Positions 1 through 11,854 are shown, counted from the stretch's first letter. The stretch is 64,000 nt of DNA from Immersiella caudata (GCA_030512335.1 JAULSU010000004.1:2232001-2296000); one strand, 5' to 3'. The notes: a model not told the origin generated them from the sequence alone. A program made the numbers and translations.

Positions 1-1586
1 CGGATGAAAAAACCTTCAGAGCGAGATGGGATCGAAGAACCCCCGCCTTGAGGAGAGATATCTTAGTCATCTCTGACTGGGCAACTATGCAAAGATCAGA
101 CGTGTTAGGATAAGCGTCGGCCAGGACGTTGCATGCAGAGGCGCTGGTGTGGGTTGGTCGGCTTACTCTCTCCGATTGGCGTGTTGTGGTCGTGCTCTAA
201 ACCCGCTTCCTGTGACACCATTTGTAAGCATCTCATCTAGAGATATTGGGGCAAATCGAGGCGTGATTACTGGAACTATAGTCTGGAAACTCGTCTCATC
301 ACTCTCGGATACGTATCCAAGTGTCGACGATAACCAGCTTTGGAGATTAGCCAGCCATGACGGTGGCAAGATACGCGAGCTTTGGCCTCACCTGGAGAGG
401 AACAGTAACATTCGCCACGCTATCCTGAACTCTTCGCATTGAGTTTCAGTCAGAAAGGCCTGGCAGGGCGACCCAGGAGTACCAAATCGTTGGGCCATAC
501 CCATTCCGGCCTCTTTGGGGCATGTGGTTAACTCAAGACTGTGATCCTGGGGCACGAGGTGAAGGACATACCGACATAGGCCAGACCAGCCGTGGCCTTT
601 TCGAATATATTGTACATGGCCAGAATAGCACAAACCTTGATTGCCTCCAGGGGCTGCTCTTCGAGAATGTTGGCAAAGTAGTGTCGACTGATGTCGTAGA
701 GCAATGCAGCGGAGCCTCGATCGACATTGAGAGTGACGTCAGTGGGGTAGTACTGGACACCAACCGCGGCGACACAACAGACACAACAGATGGCTACCCT
801 CTGAGAAACATCGAGACGATGGCCGTTGTCGAAGATTCTGTTGCAGTACTCCTCAACCTGGCGTTGTGGAAAAGCGTGGAACAGGCCACCGCTGCATGCA
901 TAGAAGTTTCGAACCGCGGCTCGAATAGCATCTTCGTTCGGCATGATGAATCGGATGAGGGAATCAGGATCGCGGATGGTGGAATCGGGGGGTCGCAGAA
1001 CGGGCGGCAGGTCTCCATGGCCTACAGTGAAGGGAGAAGAGCCCCGTGAGGCGCTTGAGGGACAGGAGACCGAGCCGCTGGTGATGCCGTCGCCAAGCGC
1101 GGCGTTGAAGTTGTATGCAGCATCACCGACCTGGCCAGAAAGAGAGACGATGTCATCCGCCGACCGGATGTGCTGCAGCATCCGCTGTGCTTCTTCGTGC
1201 GGCTTGGACTGGAGAGCAATGAGCAGCTTCTCTAGGGCTTCGAGCCGGGCCTTGATGGCAGCCTGTCGGGACTGCCCTGCTTCGCCCTCGTAGCCACATG
1301 GCTTCCCCTTCGACGCGCATCCACCGCACCGTGGTCTGGCGCCGTCACACTGCCAGTCGTCAGTGCCAGGTCCCAAGATCGGGACTCGGAGAGACACAAA
1401 ACCTACCTTCGCTTTGTGGCGGCGACAGATGTTGCACGCCTGGGTGACTGACTTGAAGCGCTTGGAGCGCTTGTCGAGGGACGAGCCTTCGCTCCAGGCA
1501 ACTGGTCTGTCTCGCTTCTGTGCAACTGGGTCTGCAAGGATCGCCAGCGCGGGTTGGATGGATCTGAAGCTGGGCTGCGGGGCCAT
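1..1586 (-). CDS. Zn2Cys6 fungal transcription factor, 3' end outside the window
   Basis: Likely a nuclear DNA-binding regulator. After splicing, residues 51-78 form a perfect binuclear zinc cluster (C-x2-C-x6-C-x6-C-x2-C-x6-C; starts CNICRRHKAK). A basic stretch precedes it, and the fungal-specific middle homology region follows (FYACSGGLFHAF, YNIFEKATAGLAYVEAG, WLSSTLGYVSESD). Exons: 1407-1586, 572-1349, 392-512, then from 337 leftward. Introns 1350-1406, 513-571 and 338-391 all have GT-AG ends and keep the frame. The first intron lies between zinc ligands 2 and 3. A last visible exon near 1-84 encodes SEMTKISLLKAG, typical of this family, and runs off the edge. The donor joining it to exon 4 is uncertain. 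The start at 1586 gives a normal N terminus. The regulated pathway cannot be told from the sequence. Confidence 0.85.
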
Positions 1587-2508
1587 TTTGAGCAGACGCC
1601 AGGTCGCGGCTGGGCGAAGACACAGTCAGCATCGAAATTTTCGTGGTTTTTGTCTGTTGGGCCCGACAGTTGGGAGATGGGGCAAGAATCAGACTGTGGC
1701 CAGGGCCCCACGGGAACCGGAAGCCATCAGATAGCTGGATGCCAGTTGAACCGACCGCACGCCGCACCGATGCACTTCTCGGGAATGAATGGGATGGGAC
1801 GGGACAAGGTCGGCATTTGGCGGACACCCCCGTCCCAGATTGCCAACTAATCTGAATCGAACAGCCCCGGCACGAAGGTAACTGGGACTGCTCTCCCGGT
1901 CGGCGCGCTTTCTGATTGGCAGCAGACAGCGTGATGCAGCCACGATCACCCCCCTCGCCCCCTGCTGCAGGCTCGCTTGCGCAAAGAGGGGGAAAATTGT
2001 TGAAGATGGCAAGTAGCGGGGTAGGGCGCTGGGATGAATCTCTGCTCCAGCAACTAGTTTCTCTCAAGGCAGGAAGGTGCGCGGAGGGACCCGAGGAGGA
2101 GCGACTGCCTGCTAACTAGGCTCCGATTTGCCCTCGCATTTCTGCGCTGCGCTTTCCCCGTTTTGATGCTAGACACACCAACCGAGCTGCAGGTGACAAG
2201 TCAAAGTCCACAAATCCAAGCCGCGAACCCAACACCAATTCGAAGGGTCATTGGTAAACCGACGTGGCCGCAGCTCAAACGCCCTTTGATGATACCATTG
2301 TGGTGTGCGAAGAAGGCAGTCCCATTTATTCTTTTTCTAGCAGCTGCAGAAGCGCGCGTCATCTATCGGATTTGATGACTTATCCTCATGCTCCGCACAC
2401 TTCAAATCTTCTCCGATCCTAATCCACCCCCGGACTAAAGGCAGCGCTCATCGCTCACGGCTCACCGCCGCCGCACCCCGGAACCTCTGACCGGTCAACC
2501 GATGGGTG
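1587..2508. other. Intergenic region, no gene seen
   Basis: This lies between the regulator's start and the 3' end of the PEBP relic. Open frames here are short and lack family-like sequence. It should contain the regulator's promoter, but no clear TATA or repeated operator was seen. Confidence 0.5.
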
Positions 2509-3396
2509 CTAGTGCTTGGCGTAGATGAAGTTCGCCGCTACCACGACATGGATCGACAATTAGCAGCCCAACTCAGTCAAGGGGCGTCAGTGCGCAGCCG
2601 GAAGAGAACTTACCAACCGGGATTAAACCGTTCTCCTTGGCCCACTCCCGCACGCCTCGCGTCTCGCCATCATCCGTATCATAGCCCCAGTACTGTCTGT
2701 CCGAAGGTTTGGACAAGTGCAGCTTCTCTATCGTTCCATTTTGTGGAACCAGCGCGAGAAACACGTAGCGGTGTTTGCCCGTGCCCTCCGGGACCCCGGT
2801 GGCTTGTACGGCATAACCTCGCTCAGATCAACGAGCCCAAAATGCGGAGACACCCCGGCGGCACCCCTGGTCACATCGGGAGACAAACTTCGGCCCGTGG
2901 CAATCCAATGGCAGAACTCGGACTACTTGGAGTCTTTCCGGGATGGTGCGTCAGGGTCGGTGAGTGTGATCACAAATTCCACACCGTGGCCGCGGGACAA
3001 GGAGACGGTTGGCGCATCTTCGAGCTTCTTCGGGTTGAGGGTGTTGCCCAGAGCTGCCTCCACCGAAGACCATCGCGCCTCGAGGAACATGGAAGGGACG
3101 AAGTCGTCGACCACTAAGATAAGACGCAGTCCCAATCAGCTTCCCATACAAGAACGATCCCACAATGCACCCCCGCGCCCTCGAATACCTGTTGGGATGA
3201 TTTCGGCGTGCTTGAGCCTATCCGATTTCAGCACTAGTCGAATGGCTCCACTGCAGCTATCACCGTACCTCTTCTGCACCTCCTTATTAGTTCCGCCGGA
3301 GACGGTGTTGGCTCCGCTGATGTCGACAGCTAAGACATGCTGGTGTTCGATTACGGCTGTTGCGACAGTGTCGCAAAAGGACACTACAGCCAACAT
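2509..3396 (-). pseudogene. PEBP (phosphatidylethanolamine-binding) family gene, broken
   Basis: PEBP proteins bind phospholipids or act as protease and kinase inhibitors. Three exons rebuild the family: 3189-3396 (ends AEIIPT), 2614-3113 (VVDDFVPS, FVITLTDPDAPSR, FCHWIATG, MPYKPPG, KHRYVFLALVPQ, ENGLIPV) and 2509-2537 (ANFIYAKH, stop). Introns are 3114-3188 and 2538-2613. Two lesions are visible. TAG at 2923-2925 replaces the conserved Trp before SEFCHW. One base is missing near 2791-2797, between KPPG and the EGTGKHRYV segment. Summed exons are one base short of a multiple of three, as the deletion predicts. The 5' end is uncertain; residues from 3396 could be a signal peptide. As it stands, translation would stop about halfway. 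Confidence 0.8.
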
Positions 3397-3700
3397 CCAC
3401 GGTACGCAAAGAGCATCTTATCGGCGACTTGGGGAATCCCCGCACAGCAAGCTAGGTTGGGTTGTTTCGGCACCGAAATTCGAGCTTCAAGGTGTTTCGT
3501 GGCGGAGAAAGCAGCCCCTCGTCTGTTGATAAGGACGCAAAGGGTTCAATGATGACATCATCTGTGCAGATGCACCACGGCAGCACTCTCAACAACCAAG
3601 CCTTTGTATCGACCCTTCTATCGCCCCTGCATCACGAATGGAAAATGTGTCGTATTTTCTTGCAGTTATCTCAGGGACGCAGCATGCAGAGGCATGGCAA
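3397..3700. other. Short intergenic region
   Basis: About 300 bases lie between the PEBP relic's 5' side and the permease stop. No gene or repeat was recognised. An upstream exon of the PEBP gene could lie here but cannot be supported. Confidence 0.4.
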
Positions 3701-5629
3701 CTATTGACTCTTTCCTGTCTTTCCCTCCACCGGTACTCGGATGTGCTCCACGAGCTCCGCCTTCTGAATCGCATGTCCGAGCTCGTCAACTTCCACTACT
3801 GGCAAACGCTGCGTCTCCAACCTCCAGCGGCCGGCCCACTGCACAAACTGCAGCCCGCACCACCAAATGAAGCCGAGTCCAATACTTCCCAAGCAGCCCA
3901 CGGCTGGCGCCACGCACCATGGCCACTCTCTCTGCTTTCCCTCGCTCACTTTCGCGAAGGTAGCGACTAGCATGAATCCCAAGCATATTGTGGCAACAAT
4001 GACGGGAAGAGGATCGAGCCACGGCTGCCATACGGACTTCTGTCGCCATTTTCTGCTTCTTGGCCCCTTTACCCACCTGTCAACCTTCAGGTACGGCAGG
4101 CCAGCAGCTGTCAACAAGCCCAGAATGCCAACAATGGTGTAGGTATAGATGTATGTGAGGCCTCCGTACGCGGCAGAAGGCTCCATGGTCAAGCCAAAGG
4201 CCAACAGTAGAACGATTTCGAATATCCAATGCAGTCCGGTGGCAGCAAACGGCGCCTGCTCACGGTGCCCATCAAGATCGCGGATTCCTCGCACGTCTCC
4301 GCTCCCTCGATAGGGGTTATTGTGACGACCTGTGGAGGACCCAATCCTGGAGAAAAGGGTATCGTTCCCCTTGGCGAAGAACATGGACCAGAGAAGAATG
4401 CCCTCCTTTGCCACTTCTTGCTTAACTCGAGACGCGGTATATGTCTGGGCCATCAGATTTCCGAATATGAAGAAAGCGAGGATTGCCGAAACGACACGGA
4501 TACCGACGGGGTCATCATGCCCCCGAGGCACACCCGACAAGCGCGAAATGAATGCTAGCGCCATGTTCTCTGGTAAGTTGGCATTTCCCGTGTACGGATT
4601 CATGCAGAGATAGCTGACGTTGGCCAGCGGGAATAGGACCAGGACGGAAAGCATGGCGTACATTGTCGCCTTCGGAAAGGTCTCTCTTGGACGTGAGGCC
4701 TCGGCAAGAACGTAGAACGGCTGCTCATATCCCGTGTAAGGGTATGTTGCGAAGAACAAAGCCAGCGCAATGTCGCCAAAGGAAGCAGCGTCGCGCTTCT
4801 CGACCGGCGCCCACCAGATGCTCCGACATCCATCGTCATGGACAGTGCCGTAGATGATTCCGGCCACGACGACGAACACCCAAAAGGCGAGTTTTATAAC
4901 GGCAAAGGCGTTGTTGAGACCCATGGTGTGCTTACGCGTTGCAATGTTGAGAAGCGCGCAGACTGTGAGCACTGCGACTCCCCAAGCGACTGCGTATCCT
5001 CGATTGATGCACTCGTCGGCTTCACCACAACTCGGATGGATTGCACGCTGCATAAAGACGCCAAGCTGCAATGCGTTTCCGGCCAGGTTCCCCCAGATGA
5101 TAAAGGTAATGCCGAAGATACACTTCATCAGATCGCGGGGTCGTTTGTACACGTATTCGAGCTGACGAGCGGTTAGCCAGCACCCAAAGCTCTGTTCACT
5201 GGCTTATCGTCTATGTTTTCATACATAATTCTTATCGCCGCCATTTCTAGGCGCGGAAAGCCGTTGCCATCTCCCCTCGTGGAAGATGTAGTGGATGGGG
5301 ACTGTCAAGGCAAGCTCTATCCAGGATGCCACGACGCAGAGGATGATAACCCCAGCAACTATCCAGAGCAAGATTGCCTGTCCCGAGCTACCGGCCAGAC
5401 GCAAAACATTGACGGGTTGGGTGAAAATACCGCTGGCGATTGTGCGATTAATGACCAGACAGAATACGGTGAACGGCCCCAGGAGTTGGTTTTTGGTCGG
5501 GGAAAGACTGAGATCGGTTTCGGCATTGTGTTGGCGGATTCGCTCCCCCACCTGCTCGGGCGTCAGCGTTTGGAGTTCCGCTTCCTCGGCATCGGTGATG
5601 TCGTCGGCTGGTATTGAACTGCGGTCCAC
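3701..5629 (-). CDS. Amino acid permease, APC superfamily, methionine (Mup1)-like
   Basis: A plasma-membrane amino acid importer of the LAT/Mup1 branch. Exons 5225-5629 and 3701-5161 are joined across a GT-AG intron (5162-5224), giving 621 aa. The first transmembrane region carries the motif NRTIASGIFTQP, the family's substrate-binding unwound helix. Further hydrophobic segments follow (FGITFIIWGNLAGNALQLGV, AFWVFVVVAGIIYG, MLSVLVLFPLANVSYL, IFEIVLLLAFGLTM and others), about twelve in total. The conserved EQPFYVLAEASRPRETFPKA segment is present. The N terminus is hydrophilic and acidic, and the C-terminal tail is charged. All exons are open, so the gene looks functional. Methionine is the best substrate guess from family resemblance, but other neutral amino acids are possible. 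Confidence 0.87.
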
Positions 5630-6382
5630 CGTTGGCTCTACGGTCTTGGCATATTGCTGGAGGGAGCGGGCTCATCGTGCGAGAATATCACGATATGTAT
5701 CTAGGTTGTCAACCCAGATCTCAATGGTTGGTCAGAGCAACCGACAGGATGCAAGGACGCGCACCGCCACGGAACGTGCATCCGTTGCCCGACAGCTGCT
5801 TGCCACGGGCAAAACGCCAAGTGGTTGTTAGTGCTTGAGACGAACGCCACTATTGGCGCTTATGCCTGGGCAGCCCACGCAGTACCGTTCCCGTCTAGTT
5901 TGCAACCCTCCATCACCGACATTGCAGCCAGCGCGCTCCAATCGAAACGGGTAAGGCTGCGAGGGGTGTGCATCGTTGCCTTCAGCTTCCGCGGTATTTC
6001 CGCCCACGGACCCTCTGGAGCGAGATTCAGCTATCTGGCTGTGCCTTGGCCGGGCTCTTGGAGCCTTGTGACCGATGAGGGGCTAAGCCAACGCTTCGGG
6101 CAATGCAGCGGCACCGGAGACACCCACCCGAGGCCGTTGCTCTGGTGTATCCGAAGCTCCCCCGGCACTTCCTGCATCTCTCACACTCCTCCACCCTTTT
6201 GGCCCACTTATTCGGTCATCGAGTAGATATCCCCGTGTATCCGACGCTGCCGCTCGCGCCAGCAGAACTTGCGGCAGATAAAGCCACGTCTTTCCCTTTA
6301 GTTTGGACGCTGGCAAGTCCTGCTGCGGCTGGGAAGAGGCGAGAAATCTTTGTCAAGCGCCGAGCATTGCCACAGGGAGGAC
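5630..6382. other. Divergent intergenic region, no gene seen
   Basis: This separates the permease start (minus strand) from the uncharacterised gene (plus strand), so both promoters should be here. Short frames on both strands are not family-like. Confidence 0.45.
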
Positions 6383-7557
6383 ATGCCATCGCCATCGTCG
6401 AGCAGAGTAGCTACATGGGCAGTACAGACACCGAGTGAAGATATGTCAATTTTGATCTTGACTGCGTCATCCCCCTTTATGCTGTCCCAGAGCCGAATCG
6501 AACTTCTTGGAAATTCGAAGTCACTCATCTCGAGGGCGCTGTCAAGAATGGATACCCATTCACAACAAGTGATGGGGCGCTTCGGTTTCAGCAGCTCGTG
6601 ACGGGCTACAAGACGGTGGCAATGTTTGAGGATGTCACATGTCTGGCCACTTATAAAGCAGGTCTGAGCCTTCGACGGCCTCAGTACGCTGGGCTTGGTG
6701 CCGTCCAGATATGGTGGGACGCCGACGAGACCAAAATTCCATCTGGCAACCTCTCGCTTGTGTCATCCAGGTCGAGCAACTCAAGTCAAAGGTCTGAACG
6801 TCCAACGAGCATTGCTTCGATACAGGGCACTTCTACCCTTGTTCAAAGGTATGAGGGCCAACCAGTCCTCGTGGTCCAAAAACCAAAGCCACCGCTACTT
6901 GTCGCCTTCCTAAAAAATAAGGGATGCGGTGAAGCCTACACGACGCTAAAAACCGACAGTAAGTCGGCTCTTTCCTGGTTCAAGATTTGCTTGCTGACTC
7001 TTCATCTAGTCTCGAGTCTGGCACCTACTAAAATCACCAGAGACAAGGCCATTCTCATGTTTACTACGGCTGGCTCGACACTCCAGGTGAACAAGCTCGT
7101 TAGAGTCATGCACACAGACCCTATTTCGGCATGGAACCTTTGGGATCTTGTCAACTCGAAGAAACGGTCCGAACTGCTGAGATGCGAGTACCTGTCTTTG
7201 GACTTTGGAAGCGCAAAGGACCCCGCCAACATCGCCAGACGGGACGACTTCCATGATGCAGTGCTTCGTCGTCAGCTCGCGCACTTGAATCGGTGCGCGA
7301 GGTTGGGAAAAGCTCGTGACCTAGAAGCAACACAGCAAGTCAAGGCGATGAAAGCGTCGCAACTGTCGAGCGCGCCTTCGACGGAGGCGATAGCTAGGAG
7401 TGACCCGCTACCGCCAGAACTTCCGAGGTATAATCCGCAGCCGTGGATATCGACGGATTTCATCACATCTCCATATGGCGATCCGAGGTTCGGAATAGGA
7501 GCTGTGACCGCTGAGCTTGAGGGTGAAGGGCAGCCCTGGGCGCACGGCCAGTCTTGA
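6383..7557 (+). CDS. Uncharacterised fungal protein with a probable 2-bp lesion near its start
   Basis: No function recognised. A confident coding stretch begins near 6445 (NFDLDCVIPLY, WKFEVTHLEG, GALRFQQLVTGY, MFEDVTC). It is interrupted by a classical intron at 6959-7009 (GTAAGT, CTGAC branch site, CTAG end) and continues to the stop at 7555-7557. The intron supports the plus strand. The frame upstream of 6436 ends in TGA. If one AT of the ATAT at 6441-6444 is treated as an insertion, the ATG at 6383 opens a 373-codon frame whose exons sum correctly. Either the gene is disrupted there or a small 5' exon was missed. The C-terminal third is Pro/Ser-rich. No signal peptide or membrane segment is evident. 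Confidence 0.55.
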
Positions 7558-7742
7558 GCTTGGAAAGGCTATCTCGAACGAGGGGCAGTCAGTCAAGCGA
7601 TTCTTGTCGGCCTGTGACGTGAGCAAGGAGGGCAGTATGATGCAATTCTTCCGTGGACGACAAGAAGACTGGAGTGCGTGGGCGCGTGCGGAGGGGAGAC
7701 GTCAGCACCATGTCACAGAGCGAAAGGGGTCGGTCCCCGCGT

Positions 7743-7748
7743 TATAAG
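7743..7748 (+). promoter_or_regulatory. TATA-like element before the Con-6 gene
   Basis: TATAAG lies about 65-70 bases upstream of the ATG at 7813, a typical distance for a fungal TATA box plus short leader. Support is positional only. Confidence 0.3.
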
Positions 7749-7812
7749 CAATGCATCAACGTTCCCTCCTGCTCTCCTCGTCACCGCAAACCTCTCAAAC
7801 AAATATTGCACA

Positions 7813-8393
7813 ATGGCCGACCGAGGTAATCGTGAGTGGGGTCTGAAGGCTGCCATCAACAACCCCCTAGTGTCAGAGCAGGTGAAACAGCGCGATCGCG
7901 AGATTCTCGGGACCGAGTTTGGCGAGCACTTCGAAGAAGGCATCAGCTACCGCAAGGCCACGGCAGAGAGCGCCAGTCCCGAACCTGAAATGTCTTCGGG
8001 GCTTGAGGGTTTCGAAGAGGACATGGAGTGCATGGAAAATCCGCCTCCTAGAGTGAAGCAGACGACCGGCCTGCGTTCTGCAGCCACCCCACCCGTGTCC
8101 AAGTCGTCGAAGATGAGCTCGTCAGAGATGATGGAAAGTAGTTCGTCGAGCAAGCCGACGAAAATCAGGAGCTCATCAGCGGGGCCAACTTCGTCGAGGA
8201 TACAGGAGATTGGGGGAAAGGATGCTGGTAATGTGTGAGCGAGCCCGTCTTCAGACGAGATTTGCCCATGCTGATGAGAACTCGAAACAGGATTCGGGGT
8301 CTCAAAGCGGCCATAACGAACCCCAATGTCTCGGAGAAGGCGAAGGAAAAGAACAGGAAGAAACTGCGAGAGTTGGGAGAGTCTGTGGACTGA
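7813..8393 (+). CDS. Conidiation protein 6 (Con-6) family, two motifs with a Ser-rich linker
   Basis: Con-6 proteins are small hydrophilic proteins abundant in conidia; their biochemical role is not established. The model is exon 7813-8234, intron 8235-8290 (GTGAGC to AAACAG), exon 8291-8393, giving 174 aa. Motif 1 (about residues 8-33) reads GLKAAINNPLVSEQVKQ. Motif 2 (about 142-165) reads RGLKAAITNPNVSEKAK and is complete only after splicing. Classical Con-6 proteins are about 80-90 aa with closely spaced motifs. Here roughly 110 residues of acidic then Ser/Lys-rich sequence separate them. The short exon 2 is easily missed. The first motif is less canonical than the second. Confidence 0.8.
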
Positions 8394-9356
8394 GGGAGGA
8401 TCCAGAGCTCTTGGGACGTGGGACCACATGTGGGACAAAAACAGTCGTTGGCTGTGCCCGTACACGGTAGAAATAACAAGGCCCACCTCGGGCCATTCTT
8501 CCCCTGCTTATCGAACTGGTTGCAATGCGATAACATGTACGCTTAGCGTAACGTACTGCAACATGGAGGTCGAGGCGCCCTTCAGAACTCTGACATGGCG
8601 AGGTCGACCAGATCTTTTTTTGTGGTCGAAGCGAAGGGAGAGAAACTCGCCAAGGAAGAGCCCATTGGAGGACAGGATGGCGTGCAGCGTATCGCACCCC
8701 TGTCGAGAGCCCCACAACTGCCGGATCCACCACCAATCATGCAGGCAGTTTTCAGCGATGGATCTCGAGTGCTCTTCCATCAACAGAACAAATCGTAATC
8801 GTTTTGCTACAGCTCGTATCCTCGGTGCCTGCTATTTGGTTTCCACTGATATCTTATTTTCATCCCCACGCTGAAAGAGGATGCAGTCCATTCCTCCTTC
8901 GACGAATGCCAAGACCGCTCGACCTGCCATGTGACGCGCTTGCAATTGCCTGCAAAAACCGAAGGGCAGCACCAACGCGATGATGGCTGTGCTGTCAACC
9001 GATGCCGCATTTGGACACCGGCGATACCGCACCACGTCAAAACCGTCCACCGACGAAAGTGTGCGCGGCGTCTCATGAGAGACACAATCCGGGGGAATGG
9101 CTTCCCGGCTTATGCTTTCGCATGCTCCGACCGAGACTTCGTCGAGAGTCACTGTCCGATGGCAAAACAAGACGCGCTTATGGCCGTTGTGAATTACGCC
9201 TTGCGACATGGCATTCACTGCCGCGGAGTTTGACCTGAGCTGTACCAGGCAGCACTAGCGGCATCTTCTATATAGCCGCGTCGTCTTCCCTTCTCTGTTC
9301 GATTTTTGGCCGACCAAACTGCATGATCCCAGCGCGCTGATCTCCGAGAGCACACG
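8394..9356. other. Intergenic region, no gene seen
   Basis: No supported gene on either strand. A TATATAG at 9269-9275 lies about 85 bases before the ATG of the next gene and may be its TATA box. Confidence 0.45.
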
Positions 9357-11672
9357 ATGGCCAGGCCAACCCATTTAAAGCTCCCTACAGCGGAGGAGTT
9401 CTCAACCGACCGTGTGAGAGACCACATCCTCCTCATGCAAAGGTTTCAATGCATCGTCAACGGCATCAAGAACGCTGAGCACGGCGCAGACCGGTTCCCG
9501 GACCCACCTAACGGCACCAAGAACAAAAAGCACGAACTCACAGCTACATGGAGAGTCCAGTGCTTCCTCATGAACGCTGAAGTCCGGTATTCCATGTATC
9601 TACGCTTCCTCCAGGCATGGGTTGTGAACAACAAGGAAAAAGCCAAGGATAAAGCCTCCTGGCCGCTACCCCCTTGGTGAGACCGCCCGAAGCTACCTCA
9701 CCCCTTCGCCTCATATTCTAATGTTCTGACCAGGGACGTTGCTCTCATTTTCTACGCACATGTTCTCATGCCGTACCGATTTTTCCACGAGGCCGAGAGA
9801 GCTTTCCCAGAACTTTGGGCTGCTGGGATCGAGTTCCCCCTTTCACGCTTGGTCCACTACCCGACGAAGGGAACATTCGAGGCCGCTGAGACAGCATGGG
9901 ATGCAATGTCCGACCGCGTTCCTCGCAACGCCCCCTACCATGTCATCAACTTCGATCCTGTCACCGAACATGTCTCGCTTACCAGCACCGGCGTGCTCGA
10001 CATCCAGGGATATCGTTGCCGGTCATGGCCATGCTTTATCAACGGTGGTGGACCCCAAGTAATTCCTGCTGCTCGTTGGTCCGACGCCCGGCTTGGGAAG
10101 CGCCCATTTCTGTGTCCCAGGTGCGGAACGTCACCCACAGGTTCCCATCCATTCACTGGACAGACCTTTCATGCATTCTCCCAAATGGCTTTCGGTGTCG
10201 AGATCTGGGAGCTCTGGGAAGCTCCGCTGCGGCAGCTCGGCACCGATGGATTCATCGAGACGATTCTCAAGCTCATTGATACTTCTGAGAAAGCCCTGAC
10301 GCAAGCACAACACCGCTACATCAAGTTTCTGCAGATCATGAAGACTGCTAGCAGCGTTTCCGTGCCCACGGTTGATATCGATCTCTTCTGGCACACACAC
10401 CAACTCACCCCCATCGCCTACCAAGAGTATTGCGTGAGCCACCTCGGCCGTGAGATCTATCACGACGACTCGATTCCCTCGTCACCACGCTCCAACGCCC
10501 TTCACGCAACCAAGATGGCCTGGATCTCCGCATACGAAGAGCAATTCCTCGACCCAGAGAACCCGCTTGAGCTGGCGGCCATAGCTGAGCGCAAAGCTAC
10601 CCACAAGTGCCTGCTCATCGACTACCAGGCCCAACTCAAGAAAGCCGACTCGGAGATTGCCGCCGCCAGTAACCAAAACAACGCCATCAACACTACCCAG
10701 AAAGAAGCACGCGACACTTATAGTCGCGCTAATTACGATGTCATACAACTTCGTAAGCGCATCCAAGAGATTCTGACGGCCCATAAAAAAGTCCGACACC
10801 TTCGGCTCTTCAAGTACAGGTACTACACAAAAGCCAACAAACAAACCTTGGCCGATCTTGAAGCCGAGAAGGCACCCCTGGCTAAGAAGCTCGCCGAGGA
10901 TGAAGTCGAGCTGGCAGAGCTTGGGCGCCTCAGCCGCGCCCAGGACGACGAAAAGCGGCTTCAAATTAGTGTGTTGTACGACTTGAGACGCAAGAAAGAG
11001 CGCATCAACCGGGAGATGAAACCGAAGGTGGACGAAGCGAGATGGGCCATTTCCCGCGAGGTGTTGAATAACCCGCCCCGAGATGAGAAAGGGGGCCCAG
11101 TGTACTCTGTTGTGGGGACTGAGGCGCAACCCGTCACGCATATTGTGGGGATGAAGAGGTGGTCGAACCGTGCACATGTGGCTTCGTGGCACGATGGTTG
11201 GGCTGGGCGCGAGAATGCGGATCAGGCGTTGGGTCCTGGAGAGGCGGAGTCCTTGAAGCCCTATGGAGGGAAGAGGGTGACAGTGTCTGTTGCGAAGGGG
11301 GGGATGAAAGGGCGAAAGGGGAGGGATGATGGTGACCGGGCTCGTGGAGGAGGAGGAGGTAGTGGGAGCACTGATTTCGTTGGATTGACGTTTGGTATGG
11401 CTGGTATTACCGATTCTGCAGGCGGAGGTGGATGGGACGGAGGGGGTAGTGGTGGATGGGGAGGCGAAGGTGGAGGAGGGGAGGGTGGGTGTGACGGAGG
11501 AGGGGGTTGTGGTGGTGGAGGTGGTGGTAGCGGCGGCGGCTGCGGTAGTGGTGGTGGTGGTGGTGGTGGTGGTGGCGGAGGGGGAGGTGGGGGAGGGTGC
11601 GGAGGAGGGGGAGGCGGCGGGGGAGGAGGGGGGTGTGGTGGTGGAGGAGGTTGTGGTGGTGGAGGAGGTTGA
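9357..11672 (+). CDS. Glycine-rich domain-containing protein (GRDP/DUF1399 family)
   Basis: Exons 9357-9676 and 9734-11672 are joined over intron 9677-9733, giving 752 aa. Two copies of the family signature are present: PWDVALIFYAHVL across the splice junction, and VDIDLFWHTHQL near residue 340, with the paired HxH residues of DUF1399. A Cys pair (LCPRCG) sits between them. Residues about 400-540 are charged and probably coiled coil (LKKADSEIAAAS, KKLAEDEVELAEL, RRKKERINREM). The last hundred or so residues are almost pure glycine with Ser and regularly placed Cys. Family members in plants and fungi are linked to stress or RNA roles, but the molecular activity is unproven. Some databases mislabel them as sulfonate dioxygenases; no such active site is seen here. 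Confidence 0.8.
11345..11670 (+). repeat. GGN-codon low-complexity tract encoding a polyglycine tail
   Basis: More than 300 bases consist largely of GGA, GGT and GGG codons. The plus strand is strongly purine/G-rich with many G-triplets, so it could form G-quadruplexes. Slippage would easily change its length. Long opposite-strand frames over this tract (Pro/Thr-rich) are mirror artefacts. Confidence 0.85.
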
Positions 11673-11854
11673 TTGGCATATGGTTGGTTTACAAGTATTC
11701 TGCACTCCATTCTGATATTGGATAGTTTTCTGAATTAATTCGCCGTTAAGATGGCCACATTGTGAAACCTCTTTCGTCTTCTTCACTTTACCCCCCTCGT
11801 GCACCAGCTTCCACCCAGCCCCAAACCCCTCAGCTAGCCAACCCTCACCTCTGA

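Noticed and set aside
6298..6528. Minus-strand frame that reads like protein near the uncharacterised gene
   Set aside because: The plus strand has a textbook intron at 6959-7009 and continuous coding around it; the minus frame is short with no domain.
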